Shown here: one piece after another, positions 15,435 through 24,073 of the stretch | Layout of the letters: the number at the start of each line of letters is the position of its first letter | How positions within the stretch are numbered: position 1 is the stretch's first letter | NCBI RefSeq assembly: GCF_016461785.1 | Contig: NZ_JAEMUH010000016.1 | Coordinates: forward strand, 1-64,000 | DNA from: Marinomonas ostreistagni | GTDB taxonomy: Bacteria; Pseudomonadota; Gammaproteobacteria; Pseudomonadales; Marinomonadaceae | DNA length: 64,000 bases | Direction: 5' to 3' | Translations under genes and position numbers: made by a program | Notes under the pieces: model-generated | Told to the model about the DNA's origin: nothing | Database searches by the model: none | What the model saw: only the letters and a program-made list of their open reading frames with translations

Positions 15435-16121
15435 CTAGCCCACGCTGTCCGCGTGGGCTACGCCGCCAAAGCTCTGTATATGTTCAAAGCTTGCCAACCA
15501 AAACTGCGACCCCACCAAGCTAAATTGACGGCTTACGCCATTGTTAGCGGTCTGTTTCAGTTGCCACACGATGCCGCTGGCTTCTGGGAATGACGTGCCT
15601 TTGATTTGGTCTTCGTACAAGCGGTGCATCAAGGCATCACTTTCTAAGCCACTGGCCAACAATCGTACCATGGAAGGGGCTAACGATTTATCAAAGATCG
15701 CTAAGTCTTCCGCCTGTACTGCACTCACTGTCAACGTCATTTCAACGCCAGTTGGTTTGGCGAATTTGCTGCCGTATGCCTCGCGTAATAATTCATAGGC
15801 ATTAAAGAAACGCTCGTGGAACAGGCAGTCTGGGTATTCTTCCCAAGAGCGGTCTTGCAGCATGTCGTGGGCCATGTGTTCGATTTTGCCGCGTTTCAAA
15901 GTTGGGAATAAATGGGTTAGCACAATCATAGCGCCGTCGTCGGGCTCTAAATCCCCCAGCGACATCACGCACATATCGCGCAATTCAGAATCATCAAGCG
16001 AATCTACTTCATCAAAATCCATCAATGTCAGCATGGTTTTGAAGTCAGCATTGGACCAAGCATTTTGAATCTTATTTACTTTACGAAAGGAATCGATCTG
16101 AACGGAAAACGTTGACTGCAT
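15435..16121 (-). CDS. Conserved-looking hypothetical cytosolic protein
   Basis: A 228-residue soluble protein with no signal peptide or membrane segment. It is acidic in the middle (LMDFDEVDSLDDSELRD), and contains LGDLEPDDGAMIVLTHLFPTLKRGKIEHMAHDMLQDRSWEEYPD-type segments that look like a compact helical domain. I do not recognise the family. The terminal residues (FGGVAHADSVG) are encoded by the terminator hairpin and may be a recent extension. It is convergent with the metallo-hydrolase and has no clear partner. Confidence 0.6.
   Translation of the reverse strand: MQSTFSVQIDSFRKVNKIQNAWSNADFKTMLTLMDFDEVDSLDDSELRDMCVMSLGDLEPDDGAMIVLTHLFPTLKRGKIEHMAHDMLQDRSWEEYPDCLFHERFFNAYELLREAYGSKFAKPTGVEMTLTVSAVQAEDLAIFDKSLAPSMVRLLASGLESDALMHRLYEDQIKGTSFPEASGIVWQLKQTANNGVSRQFSLVGSQFWLASFEHIQSFGGVAHADSVG
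15436..15460. terminator. 10-pair hairpin between convergent genes
   Basis: TAGCCCACGC (15436-15445) and GCGTGGGCTA (15451-15460) are exact complements with a 5-base loop. The hairpin overlaps the last codons of the minus-strand gene ending at 15435 and may end transcription from either side. There is no clear T-run. Confidence 0.55.
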
Positions 16122-16432
16122 CTAGCACTCCTATTGAACGCTATCATGGCATAAGGAATTGACGGCGGACGCCGCCACTAGCCGACTTAGCTTTGAGTAA
16201 AGCAAAGGAAAAAAGGCGACTATCTGAAACACTATTTAATCCAAAACTTTAAAAATAGCGAGAGAAATCATAAGCACAAATAAGAAATTTTTTTGTCTAG
16301 TTATAACCTTCTTATTCCAAAGCATTCTCACTCAAATATCAGCTTCTTGTTGGAGCAGGCTTGTGTCGCCCCCTTCCATACGCTTTTAGCTTTAAGAATA
16401 GATACTGGGAGTTTTGGCCTGCTTGAGTTTTT
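16122..16432. other. Gene-free stretch
   Basis: Just upstream of the hypothetical gene is a small GC-rich hairpin (GGCGG-ACG-CCGCC, ~16163-16175). AT-rich sequence without coding frames follows. It probably holds the promoter of the hypothetical gene and the 3' end of the WYL regulator transcript. Confidence 0.5.
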
Positions 16433-17395
16433 TTATGAACTGTATTGCTGAGCCATACTGGTTGTTAGTTTCAGCATTACTTGTCGAACTTCTGTTGGTC
16501 CAATGACCTCAATTTCTGGACCAAAGCGCAATAAGTCATAACACCCGTATGGAGGGTTGCCGATGGGCAACCTTGCGGAATACCAACCGTCCACTGCCAC
16601 GGGATCAATATCTGCGTGCGTCATGACATAGGGCGTACACACTTGCTCCATTAGCTTTATTCCCTGCGGCGTCAAGCGCACATCTGCCAGCAATGGATAC
16701 TGGAGTGACGCCATTCTTTGCAAGTTGGTTTGCCAAAATTCGGTTAAGCTAAAGTTTTCTGGACGTTCAAAGGTTTCTTCCGTCAGCGCCAGCGATAGTA
16801 TTCGAGCAACTCGATAAGTCCTAGTGTCCGGTCCAACCATCGCCACCAGATACCATTGTCCTCCCTTCAATACGATGCCAAGGGGCAGAACTCTACGCTG
16901 CCGGATACCTTGCCAACGTTGATACGTTATATCAACACAACACTGTTCTCGTGCAGCGGTCATTAAATCGGGCAGATATTCGACCTGCTCATTCCCTGAA
17001 AACCAGTTGGGTGCGTCTAGGAGAAAACGGTTTTGCATACGTTCTGCGTCATGGCGTAAGGCTTCGGGGAGCGCACTCATCAGCTTTACTTGGGCATCCG
17101 CTAAAGAGGATGCCAAGCCCATTGTCTCTGCTTGATCAGAAAGCCCAGCTAGAAACAGGGTCTCAGCTTCTTTCGCGGAGAGACCGTTTAACCGAGTCCG
17201 ATAGCCATGTAGTAAACGATATCCTCCCTCGACACCCCGCTCACTGTACACAGGAATCCCCATTGCACTGAGCGATTCGATGTCTCGATAGACAGTACGA
17301 ATAGATGTTTCGCAGTGCAAAGCAAGCTCTGTTGCGTTCATCTTGTCACGAGCCTGCAGCACCATTAGCAGTTTTAGTAAGCGACTTGCCCGCAT
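16433..17395 (-). CDS. YafY-type HTH-WYL transcriptional regulator
   Basis: A 320-residue regulator with an N-terminal HTH_11 domain (RLLKLLMVLQARDKMNATEL, then ETSIRTVYRDIESLSAMGIPV), the linker segment GGYRLLHGYRTRLNGLSAKEAE, and a WYL domain (WYLVAMVGPDTRTYRVARI). Proteins of this class often regulate an adjacent detoxification or redox gene. The divergent neighbour is a glutathione S-transferase-like gene, and an almost perfect 11-base palindrome lies between them at 17446-17472. Confidence 0.9.
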   Translation of the reverse strand: MRASRLLKLLMVLQARDKMNATELALHCETSIRTVYRDIESLSAMGIPVYSERGVEGGYRLLHGYRTRLNGLSAKEAETLFLAGLSDQAETMGLASSLADAQVKLMSALPEALRHDAERMQNRFLLDAPNWFSGNEQVEYLPDLMTAAREQCCVDITYQRWQGIRQRRVLPLGIVLKGGQWYLVAMVGPDTRTYRVARILSLALTEETFERPENFSLTEFWQTNLQRMASLQYPLLADVRLTPQGIKLMEQVCTPYVMTHADIDPVAVDGWYSARLPIGNPPYGCYDLLRFGPEIEVIGPTEVRQVMLKLTTSMAQQYSS

Positions 17396-17445
17396 GAGTT
17401 GAGCCTCTTAAGTTTCGATCAGAACATTTTTTCAGTATAGCGAGA

Positions 17446-17472
17446 CATACCTGACAAAAGGTGGCAGGTATG
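17446..17472. promoter_or_regulatory. Palindromic operator between WYL regulator and GST
   Basis: CATACCTGACA (17446-17456) and TGGCAGGTATG (17462-17472) pair at ten of eleven positions with a five-base spacer. It is the only strong symmetry in the divergent gap and the obvious candidate site for the WYL regulator. Confidence 0.7.
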
Positions 17473-17550
17473 CCCAGTAACTTAATATAGAAGCTTCACC
17501 ATAGATCAAAATACGGTGTTGCTAGTTTTCATTCACTGAAGGAATCCATT

Positions 17551-18180
17551 ATGAGCAAGCATGATCTCGTTTTATACCACTCCCCTCAAACACGTGGCAG
17601 TGGGATTGTCTTCTTATTAGAAGAGTTAGGAGTTCCCTATACGCTAAAAGTTCTGAACAGAAACAAAGGCGAGCATCGAAGCGCAGAGTTTCTAGCAATT
17701 AATCCACTTGGTAAAGTTCCGACTCTGGTTCATAACGGCGCCGTCATCACAGAACAAGTTGCCTGTTACCTGTATTTGGCTGATTTGTTTCCAGAGAAAG
17801 GCTTAGCCCCTTCATTAAAAGATCCTAAACGGGGGGAATATCTTCGTTGGACAGCTTATCAAGGATCCAGCTTTGAACCTGCTGTTGTCGATCATGCACT
17901 TCAGCGAAAGGCAGGTGACCCTTCTATTATGCCCTATGGTAGCTACTCCATAATGCTCGATGCATTATACAAGCAACTAGATAATCACTCATATTTACTG
18001 GGAGATCAGATGTACGCTTTAGACTTGTTCTGGGGCAGTACACTGAAGTGGTGCAGAGAGTTTAACCTGATCGAAACCACTCCCATTATCGATGCCTACA
18101 TTGACCGTATCGTCTCGCGTTCTGCATTCATCAAAGCAATAGAAATCGATCAAGCACTGCTGCAAAAGCAAGCGGAGTAA
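17551..18180 (+). CDS. Glutathione S-transferase family protein
   Basis: A 209-residue two-domain GST. The N-terminal thioredoxin-like half has LYHSPQTRGSGIVFLLEEL and the cis-proline GKVPTLVHNG followed by VITEQVACYLYLAD, which binds glutathione. The helical C-terminal half (GEYLRWTAYQGSSFEP onwards) gives substrate specificity. It starts after GAAGGAA and is divergent from the WYL regulator. A role in detoxification of electrophiles is likely; the substrate is unknown. Confidence 0.9.
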   Translation: MSKHDLVLYHSPQTRGSGIVFLLEELGVPYTLKVLNRNKGEHRSAEFLAINPLGKVPTLVHNGAVITEQVACYLYLADLFPEKGLAPSLKDPKRGEYLRWTAYQGSSFEPAVVDHALQRKAGDPSIMPYGSYSIMLDALYKQLDNHSYLLGDQMYALDLFWGSTLKWCREFNLIETTPIIDAYIDRIVSRSAFIKAIEIDQALLQKQAE

Positions 18181-18264
18181 ACTAAATAGTTCGTCTTGCT
18201 TTGCCAAAATGACGTTCATAAAACCTAGAGAAGGCTGACTTTTCAATCTGGCGGCCTTCTCACT

Positions 18265-18585
18265 TCAGTCCTGAGCGTGAGTGAATCCTGCAAATTCATC
18301 CATTTTCTTCGCTAAATCAAAGTCTTTTGCTGATAAGCCTGACACATCATGGCTGATTAGCTGTACATCGACTCGGTTATAGACATTTGACCATTCGGGA
18401 TGGTGATCTTTTCTTTCCGCATACAGTGCGCACATAGTCATAAAGCCAAACGCTTGCTGGAAGTTTTTAAATACAAATGCTTTAGTCAACTTACCACCTT
18501 TAAGAACCCAATCATGCCCCGTGCCACAATTGAGTTCGATTAACTCTGCTTGAACGTCTTCTACTGTTAACTTTTGGTTCTTCAT
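18265..18585 (-). CDS. phhB: Pterin-4a-carbinolamine dehydratase
   Basis: A 106-residue enzyme matching the PCD/PhhB family: [16 protein letters not shown] carries the paired active-site His, followed by [18 protein letters not shown]. It dehydrates 4a-hydroxy-tetrahydropterin to recycle the cofactor of phenylalanine hydroxylase. No phhA lies in the window, so it may be an orphan or moonlighting copy. It starts with AAGGAG before the ATG. Length is typical. Confidence 0.9.
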   Translation of the reverse strand: MKNQKLTVEDVQAELIELNCGTGHDWVLKGGKLTKAFVFKNFQQAFGFMTMCALYAERKDHHPEWSNVYNRVDVQLISHDVSGLSAKDFDLAKKMDEFAGFTHAQD

Positions 18586-18778
18586 AGGTACTCCTTCTCA
18601 ATACGATGGCAATCAATCTCTCTCGTTAAGGTTACTCCATGATTGTATTGCCGCCCATTCATGTCTTGCAGTGCCAAGGAAACTGCGAACTATTTCTTAT
18701 CTATCCTAAATTGAAGTCAGTGCAAGGTTATTTAAATTAGACTAATCTAAATCAATCAATGTGAGGTTAGATGGCGAG

Positions 18779-20050
18779 ATGATGATGGATAAAGGACTTG
18801 ATGTAGACCTTCGACAGATGATTATCGTGATTGAAACAGCGGTCTCTCTGGTCGGTATGGACGATACTAATCATGGTAAACGGGTAGGCTTTATTGCCAG
18901 TCAGTTAGGCTATGAATTGGGCTTTAGTGAAGCGGATATTCGCTTTGCGTTCGAGTTTGGTTTGCTCCATGACTGCGGTGTATCGACCGAGTCCATGCAT
19001 AATAATCTGGTCAATCAATTTAACTGGGATGGGGCGAACATCCACTGCGAAATTGGCTATCGCTTACTCAAAGACTTTGCCCCTTTGGCGAAGTTTGCCA
19101 CCCCGATCCGCCATCATCACACTTCTTGGTCAGAGCTCAGTGAGTTGAACATTTCGGCTTACGACGCGCGTATGACCAATCTAATTTTCCTCGCCGATCG
19201 CATCGATGTGCAAGCCGCCGCCCACTACGGCAAAGACATTTTGCTGGTCAAAGATCAGATTGTTGCCGATATTTGTGCTCGGTCGGGCAGTTACTTTAAC
19301 CCTGTCTTTATCGAAGCCTTTAAAGAAGTACAACGCTCAGAAGCCTTTTGGATCGCATTGGAAGATCGTCATATCACGCGCTACACATGGGAGATGGGAC
19401 ATGTTCCAAGTAGCCAGCGCCTGACCTTACCGCAAATCAAACACCTGTCTTTGATCCTCTCCTATGTAGTCGATCAAAAGAGTCCTTTCACCGCGCAACA
19501 CTCGGTGCGTGTGGCCGATGTGGCACGCTTTCTAGCGCAGTCTTATGGTTTGTCTGAAGTTCAATGCGACAAGGTGGAAATCGCCGGTTTGCTGCACGAC
19601 TTAGGCAAGTTGCATACGCCAGATAAGATTCTCGATAAGCCTGGCCCACTCGATCCCTCTGAACGGGCGATCATGAATCAGCACAGTTATGAAACCTATG
19701 AGATTCTACGCCATATTCCAGGGCTAGAAGAGATCGCCCGCTGGGCAGCTTTTCACCATGAAGGTATCAACGGCAAAGGCTATCCATTTCACCCTTCGGC
19801 TCGAGAACTAAGTGTCGAGGCGCGTATTATTGCGGTAGCCGATATTTTCCAAGCGTTAGTACAAAATCGCCCTTACCGTGCAGGTATCGATCTTTCAACG
19901 GCACTGTCTATGTTGAGTGATATGGCTGAGGAGGGGAAGCTGGATCGAGATATTGTCGGGCTAGCCACTAAGCTGGACAAACAATGTTACGAGATTGCCA
20001 AGGGGTCAGACCCGAATGGCAATCAGAACTTCATTCGTTTATTTGAGTGA
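18779..20050 (+). CDS. HD-GYP-type phosphohydrolase with two HD domains
   Basis: About 423 residues. The first half is a divergent HD domain (FGLLHDCG, then IRHHHTSW). The second is a typical HD-GYP domain: HSVRVADVARFLAQ, LLHDLGKLHTPDKIL, the signature HHEGINGKGYP, and IIAVADIFQALVQNRPYR. HD-GYP proteins hydrolyse cyclic di-GMP to GMP; the motif here is intact (GKGYP). There is no sensor or receiver domain. Several in-frame ATGs (18779-18787) are more likely starts than an upstream GTG at 18761. It stands alone. Confidence 0.88.
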   Translation: MMMDKGLDVDLRQMIIVIETAVSLVGMDDTNHGKRVGFIASQLGYELGFSEADIRFAFEFGLLHDCGVSTESMHNNLVNQFNWDGANIHCEIGYRLLKDFAPLAKFATPIRHHHTSWSELSELNISAYDARMTNLIFLADRIDVQAAAHYGKDILLVKDQIVADICARSGSYFNPVFIEAFKEVQRSEAFWIALEDRHITRYTWEMGHVPSSQRLTLPQIKHLSLILSYVVDQKSPFTAQHSVRVADVARFLAQSYGLSEVQCDKVEIAGLLHDLGKLHTPDKILDKPGPLDPSERAIMNQHSYETYEILRHIPGLEEIARWAAFHHEGINGKGYPFHPSARELSVEARIIAVADIFQALVQNRPYRAGIDLSTALSMLSDMAEEGKLDRDIVGLATKLDKQCYEIAKGSDPNGNQNFIRLFE

Positions 20051-20074
20051 TGAGTGGATTCAGTCCACCTCTTT

Positions 20075-20530
20075 CTAGCTTTTCACCTTAACTCGAGCCA
20101 AGGCATTGATAGCGATTAATTTATGAAATGGCAAAATCGTATTTAAATACAGCTTGCCGGCTAGGTTGTGTGGATGAACCCAAGTAGCAAGATAAATTTG
20201 CCCCTGATAAGACATCACCGTAATTCTGAAATCCAGATGCTTGTCATTAAAACCAGCTATAAGTTCTTGATCATTAGAGAATTCTACAGGAAAAAAGCCT
20301 ACTTTATCCTCAGCTTCTGGACCATCGCTCGACAACCCAAATGGCTTCGTAAGAACATTTCGAATATTCACGAGAAACCGAGCCCACAATGGAAAATTGG
20401 CAATAATTTCTGCGGCTTGGCGAGGGCTTAAAAGCGAGGCCACGCAATAACAATCCATAAAATCGTACTGGCCGACTCGCTCTAACAATACGCTGTGCAA
20501 TGGCAGATTCGTTGCAGTGACCTTCTTCAT
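20075..20530 (-). CDS. DUF2867 family protein
   Basis: About 151 residues, recognised by YDFMDCYCVAS, LWARFLVNIRNVLTKPFGL and the closing WVHPHNLAGKLYLNTILPFHKLIAINALARV, which is typical of DUF2867. The function is unknown. The ATG at 20530 after GAGGG is preferred to one at 20590 because the longer version would overlap the upstream gene. It follows a DUF1330 gene by about 20 bases and is probably cotranscribed with it. Confidence 0.85.
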   Translation of the reverse strand: MKKVTATNLPLHSVLLERVGQYDFMDCYCVASLLSPRQAAEIIANFPLWARFLVNIRNVLTKPFGLSSDGPEAEDKVGFFPVEFSNDQELIAGFNDKHLDFRITVMSYQGQIYLATWVHPHNLAGKLYLNTILPFHKLIAINALARVKVKS

Positions 20531-20552
20531 TATTTCATCCCTCAACGTTGTT

Positions 20553-20828
20553 TTATATAAGCTGAAATGTACTGCGTATGCCTTGCTCACGAAGTGATAT
20601 TAATGCTTGATAAATGTCGCTGTGGTACCAATTGATCGCACTTTCACGATCTGGAAATTCAATGATCGACTTATTACTGTAACCAGATTCTCCATGCAAT
20701 ACTTCGGTTTTGCCTTTAGCAAGAAAGCGGCCGCCGTACATGTCTAAAGTGACTTTCGCCTGCTTGCTATACTCCGCCAATTTCTCTTGATCAATCACAG
20801 TTGAATCAACAACAACAAAGCTAGTCAT
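20553..20828 (-). CDS. DUF1330 family protein
   Basis: A 91-residue ferredoxin-like alpha/beta barrel protein. FVVVDSTVIDQEKLAEYSKQA, MYGGRFLAKGKTEVLHG and IIEFPDRESAINWYHSDIYQ match DUF1330, a dimeric fold related to monooxygenase/EthD proteins. The function is unknown. It is first in a two-gene operon with DUF2867. Upstream, 20907-20928 carries a palindrome also found before the LysR gene at 24660, which points to that regulator. Confidence 0.85.
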   Translation of the reverse strand: MTSFVVVDSTVIDQEKLAEYSKQAKVTLDMYGGRFLAKGKTEVLHGESGYSNKSIIEFPDRESAINWYHSDIYQALISLREQGIRSTFQLI

Positions 20829-20881
20829 TATGTTATCTCCTAGGTTAATGGACTAACTCAGCTTATGTTTGTATCGCCTAC

Positions 20882-20928
20882 TAAACAATAGACAGATAAT
20901 TAACAGATTGTTTATCTAAGTAAACAAT
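20882..20928. promoter_or_regulatory. Three ATTGTTTA/TAAACAAT half-sites upstream of DUF1330-DUF2867
   Basis: TAAACAAT occurs at 20882-20889 and 20921-20928, and the reverse complement ATTGTTTA at 20907-20914. The last two form a perfect palindrome with a six-base spacer. The same arms occur at 24612-24628 before the LysR gene. Confidence 0.6.
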
Positions 20929-20968
20929 GTTGCACTGATGTCACCAGCCACACATGCTTAGAATAAAG

Positions 20969-20993
20969 TAAACCCCAGCAAAGCTGAGGTTTA
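20969..20993. terminator. Hairpin upstream of DUF1330, downstream side unclear
   Basis: TAAACCCCAGC (20969-20979) and GCTGAGGTTTA (20983-20993) form an 11-pair stem with one mismatch and a three-base loop, with TT and A runs at the edges. It lies between the DUF1330 promoter and the 3' end of the cytochrome gene, so it probably terminates transcription from the latter (reading leftward toward it) or insulates the two operons. Confidence 0.45.
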
Positions 20994-21038
20994 TTACTAC
21001 CTGCACTCAAAGTGGCATGAGGCTCTTTTCAGTCATTA

Positions 21039-21554
21039 TTAACGTTTTGAAACACGCCCCGTGACCATTTGCCTTATTAGGTTTCTAGGACCTTTCAAGC
21101 TAAATAAAACCACTGCCGAGACGTGAATAATGACCAAAGTAAATGTTGTGTTTGCAGCAACTTCATGAAATTCCTCGGCCCACTCTTCTCCCCAAAAGAT
21201 CCCATCTAAACTCCAGCCGCTGAGCCCTGTAGCGATTAAGCCTATTAATAGCGCAAAAATCATCAAGGCCCCCACTGGGTTATGACCATCTTCTTCGAGC
21301 ACTTTGCCTTTTTTCAAGGCCGACAAATGTTGCTTAACACCTAATGTGGTAGGAAGGAAATTTATAAAACGAGCATTACTTGATCCCAAAAAGCCCCAAA
21401 CAATTCTTACTGCGACTGCACATAATATGTAGTAGCCTGCGAATTCATGCGGATCCGCGCCTTCTTCCAGAACAAAGTAGTTCAGCAAAAAAGCTGCGGC
21501 AACAGTCCAGTGAAACACTCGAATGATAGGATCCCAGATAATTCCGTTTACCAT
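21039..21554 (-). CDS. Cytochrome b561-type membrane protein
   Basis: A 171-residue protein with four hydrophobic segments and haem-ligand histidines in IRVFHWTVAAAFLLNY, GADPHEFAGYYILCA and VIIHVSAVVLF. It matches the bacterial cytochrome b561/Ni-Fe hydrogenase b-type family that passes electrons from the quinone pool across the inner membrane. It lies 26 bases after a small PepSY protein on the same strand. PepSY-cytochrome b561 pairs are common; the electron acceptor is unknown. Confidence 0.88.
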   Translation of the reverse strand: MVNGIIWDPIIRVFHWTVAAAFLLNYFVLEEGADPHEFAGYYILCAVAVRIVWGFLGSSNARFINFLPTTLGVKQHLSALKKGKVLEEDGHNPVGALMIFALLIGLIATGLSGWSLDGIFWGEEWAEEFHEVAANTTFTLVIIHVSAVVLFSLKGPRNLIRQMVTGRVSKR

Positions 21555-21580
21555 TATTGACCACCTCTATTCTTAGTCAA

Positions 21581-21853
21581 TTAGTCGTCTATTTCTGTTT
21601 TAACTGCTTCGCCAGTCACTGGGTTAAAGTAAATTTCAACACGACGTTCTTTACTATCGTATCCATATATTTCATAACAATGACCACTGGTCTCTTTAAA
21701 TTTTTTAATTCTATACCCTTGGTCCATAATGTGTTGCTTCATCATATCTTGAGACATCCAGGTACTACGGTCCGCCTCAGTACATGTCGGGCCCGCTACA
21801 GCAGAGCCAGCAACCGTCAAAGCAATAGCAGAAGATAACAGGATAGCTTTCAT
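21581..21853 (-). CDS. Periplasmic PepSY-domain protein
   Basis: A 90-residue protein with a signal peptide (LSSAIALTVAGSAVAG). The mature part has the PepSY pattern: a helix (MMKQHIMDQGYRIKKFK) and then a hairpin ending CYEIYGYDSKERRVEIYFNPVTGEAV. It precedes the cytochrome b561 gene in an operon and probably works with it at the periplasmic face. Two cysteines (PTCTEAD and GHCYEI) could form a disulfide. Confidence 0.88.
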   Translation of the reverse strand: MKAILLSSAIALTVAGSAVAGPTCTEADRSTWMSQDMMKQHIMDQGYRIKKFKETSGHCYEIYGYDSKERRVEIYFNPVTGEAVKTEIDD

Positions 21854-21958
21854 AAATTCTTTCCTCGATTGGTTAAAAACAAGGTTAGATTAGTCATGAT
21901 TCCTTAAGTGACGCTTAAGAAGCGTGAATGATTTTTAATCGTTAAAAATATGTCGTCA

Positions 21959-22615
21959 TCAACTTGATTGCCATATTTCAAACCAAGCAGCAGGACTTGG
22001 ACTGAGCCAGTAGCCGACACCACACCCGATAAGAAATAATAACGAGGTCAGCGGCTGCCCCCAGTCAGTCAGTTTCATAGCGGTTCCAAAAGAGCGTTTT
22101 ACTCGTAAGCCAGACAACTCAACACTGTAGAGTTCATCAAGGATCAGGTGAATAGTGGCACCAAGAAAGATAAAGCCACCAATGCCCCATGCCGTTTGCG
22201 CATTTAAGGTGAATACATGGTGAGCCATTGGCACTGCGACGGCGCTAAAAAGAAGGTTCGCCAATAGACTGTGTAATGTGCCACGATGGATGGTGAGTTT
22301 TTCAAAGCACCATTGCACGGGAAAGCGAATCACGAAGTAGCTGGCAATGGCAAGAGCCAACAAATGCCAGTAGATCATTTTATCGAACCACACGACGAGG
22401 CTAAGTCCTGCTACTAAAGTGGCAAAAAGACGAAATATGATCCGTATGGCAATCGACTCATCTGCATCAATGTCAGGTAACATGCCGCCTAAAATACCCG
22501 CTAATCCATACAAAATGGTGTCATTGATGTCAGCTAAGCCAAAGATAAAAGCGCTGACGGCCAGTGGTGTACTAATGACCGCAGCGACGGTAATATGGGT
22601 TTTAAAATCTGCCAT
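21959..22615 (-). CDS. YdjM-like membrane-bound metal-dependent hydrolase
   Basis: About 218 residues with several membrane segments and the family's scattered metal ligands: MADFKTHITVAAV, GGMLPDIDADES, HRGTLHSLLANLLF and HLILDELYSVELSG. The family (LexA-regulated YdjM-like) is thought to hydrolyse lipids or phosphoesters in the membrane, but its substrate is unknown. The start at 22615 matches the usual MADFKTH beginning; an upstream GTG at 22663 lies in frame. A decayed relative of its SVELSG region is found at 11794-11868. Confidence 0.8.
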   Translation of the reverse strand: MADFKTHITVAAVISTPLAVSAFIFGLADINDTILYGLAGILGGMLPDIDADESIAIRIIFRLFATLVAGLSLVVWFDKMIYWHLLALAIASYFVIRFPVQWCFEKLTIHRGTLHSLLANLLFSAVAVPMAHHVFTLNAQTAWGIGGFIFLGATIHLILDELYSVELSGLRVKRSFGTAMKLTDWGQPLTSLLFLIGCGVGYWLSPSPAAWFEIWQSS

Positions 22616-22797
22616 GGGGCAAAAAATCTCTTCTTGTGGTGACGATAGATCAAAACTCAACACTAGCTTTTATAGATGCTATCAAGTGAGTGGGCGCATA
22701 CTACATAAAAACTCTCAGAGTTAAAGAGTATCGCCTGATCCCTTTAAGATCCTTTACACGATTAATGGTATCCTTACGCAATTAAAGCCCTCATAAA

Positions 22798-23277
22798 ATG
22801 GAACCGACGTTGACCAACAATGATATTTTGCGCCGCGTGCGCTACACCTTCGATTTTAAAGACAGCACTATGGTGGAGATTTTTGCTCTAGCCGATATGA
22901 GCATTAGTGCAGAACAAGTCAAAGCTTGGTTAAAGAAAGACGATATGGACGGCTTCGAGCCAATGGAAGACGTTGAGTTGGCATCGTTTCTAAACGGCTT
23001 GATTACGCTTAAACGTGGTGCTCGGGAAGGCGACAAGCCCGTGCCAGAAAGCCGCTTAAACAACAACATCATCCTGCAAAAGCTACGCATCGCTATGGCG
23101 TTTAAAGCGGAGGATATGTTGGAAGTGATGCGCCTTGCAGAGTTCAATATCAGCCCACATGAGCTCAGTGCATTTTTCCGCAAGCCCGACAATCGTCAAT
23201 ACCGAAAATGCAAAGACCAGATCCTGCGCTACTTCTTGTTAGGCTTACAGCTGCATATGCGCTCATCGAAAAAGTAA
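22798..23277 (+). CDS. DUF1456 (YehS-like) protein
   Basis: A 159-residue protein made of two repeats of one helical module: NDILRRVRYTFDFKDSTMVEI with LNGLITLKRG, then NNIILQKLRIAMAFKAEDMLEV with LRYFLLGLQLHMR. This is the YehS/DUF1456 arrangement. The function is unknown. It stands alone in an operon sense. A relic of another gene lies just downstream. Confidence 0.88.
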   Translation: MEPTLTNNDILRRVRYTFDFKDSTMVEIFALADMSISAEQVKAWLKKDDMDGFEPMEDVELASFLNGLITLKRGAREGDKPVPESRLNNNIILQKLRIAMAFKAEDMLEVMRLAEFNISPHELSAFFRKPDNRQYRKCKDQILRYFLLGLQLHMRSSKK

Positions 23278-23294
23278 CCAGCGCCACAGTCTTA

Positions 23295-23341
23295 ATGCCA
23301 GTCATAACGGCACTTTTGACTTGGCTTTCCGTGGTTGATCA
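23295..23341 (+). pseudogene. Short relic of the metallo-hydrolase gene family
   Basis: ATGCCAGTCATAACGGCAC and the following ~28 bases match the codons for MPVHNGTFDLAFHAWSD of the gene at 14306-15382, with one base missing (GTCATAAC for GTGCATAAC) and scattered changes. It cannot be translated as a gene. Confidence 0.65.
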
Positions 23342-23459
23342 GATCTATGAACCAATACAAAGTCCCCTTTTATTGGTTTTTATCTCCGCAGTTCTTAACG
23401 ATAGCTAGCGTCAAGGCGTGATATGATAAGCATATGTTTAGAACTCAAAGGAAATATCT

Positions 23460-23951
23460 GTGCTTGTACGCATTACCAGTCTTTTTGCCCTCCCCCTTTT
23501 ATTGGTCGCTTGTGACTCGACCCCCAATCACTCGTTTGATGGCACGATGAAAACAGAAATGCCTTCCGCTATGGAAGCGCAGCCTTCAACACACACAACA
23601 TCCGAGTCAGAAGATGACGGGCTACTGGCACAATTAAAGGCCGATGAAAAAGCTGCGGAGCAGGAACAAGCAGCGAAGGAGCAAGATAATCGACTTCGTG
23701 AAACAAAGTTTGAGCAGAATCTGACATTGAAAAAGTCAGTCGGCACCACAGTCTGTACTTGGCAAAACAGTGTCGGGAAGGTTCAAGAAATTGATCAAGG
23801 CCAAATTCAAGTAGCGGTGTATGGTCGTGCTATGTCGGCTACGAATGGGATTTTCTTTAGCTCTACCGAAGAAACTCCCGAGCTCACAAAACAAGAAGCT
23901 AACGTTTGGACTGATGGCCGTGATTGGGCTGTCTGCGATGTGAAATTATAA
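23460..23951 (+). CDS. Small lipoprotein of unknown function
   Basis: A 163-residue product starting with GTG after AAAGGAAA. It has a signal peptide and lipobox (LLLVAC, Cys18), so it is lipid-anchored. A Ser/Thr/Glu-rich spacer and a charged helix (AQLKADEKAAEQEQAAKEQD) are followed by a small folded region with TVCTWQNSVGKVQ and WAVCDVKL, whose two Cys may pair. I do not recognise the family. Confidence 0.75.
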   Translation: MLVRITSLFALPLLLVACDSTPNHSFDGTMKTEMPSAMEAQPSTHTTSESEDDGLLAQLKADEKAAEQEQAAKEQDNRLRETKFEQNLTLKKSVGTTVCTWQNSVGKVQEIDQGQIQVAVYGRAMSATNGIFFSSTEETPELTKQEANVWTDGRDWAVCDVKL

Positions 23952-24073
23952 TCTCAGTGCCAAGGTTCTCACTGGCTCACCAATGTAAATACCCTCGCTG
24001 TTTTCCTCTCTTCGTAGAACCATAAAAAAAAAACAATGGCCTGACCCTAGTAATAAAAGCGTTCACTGAATGA

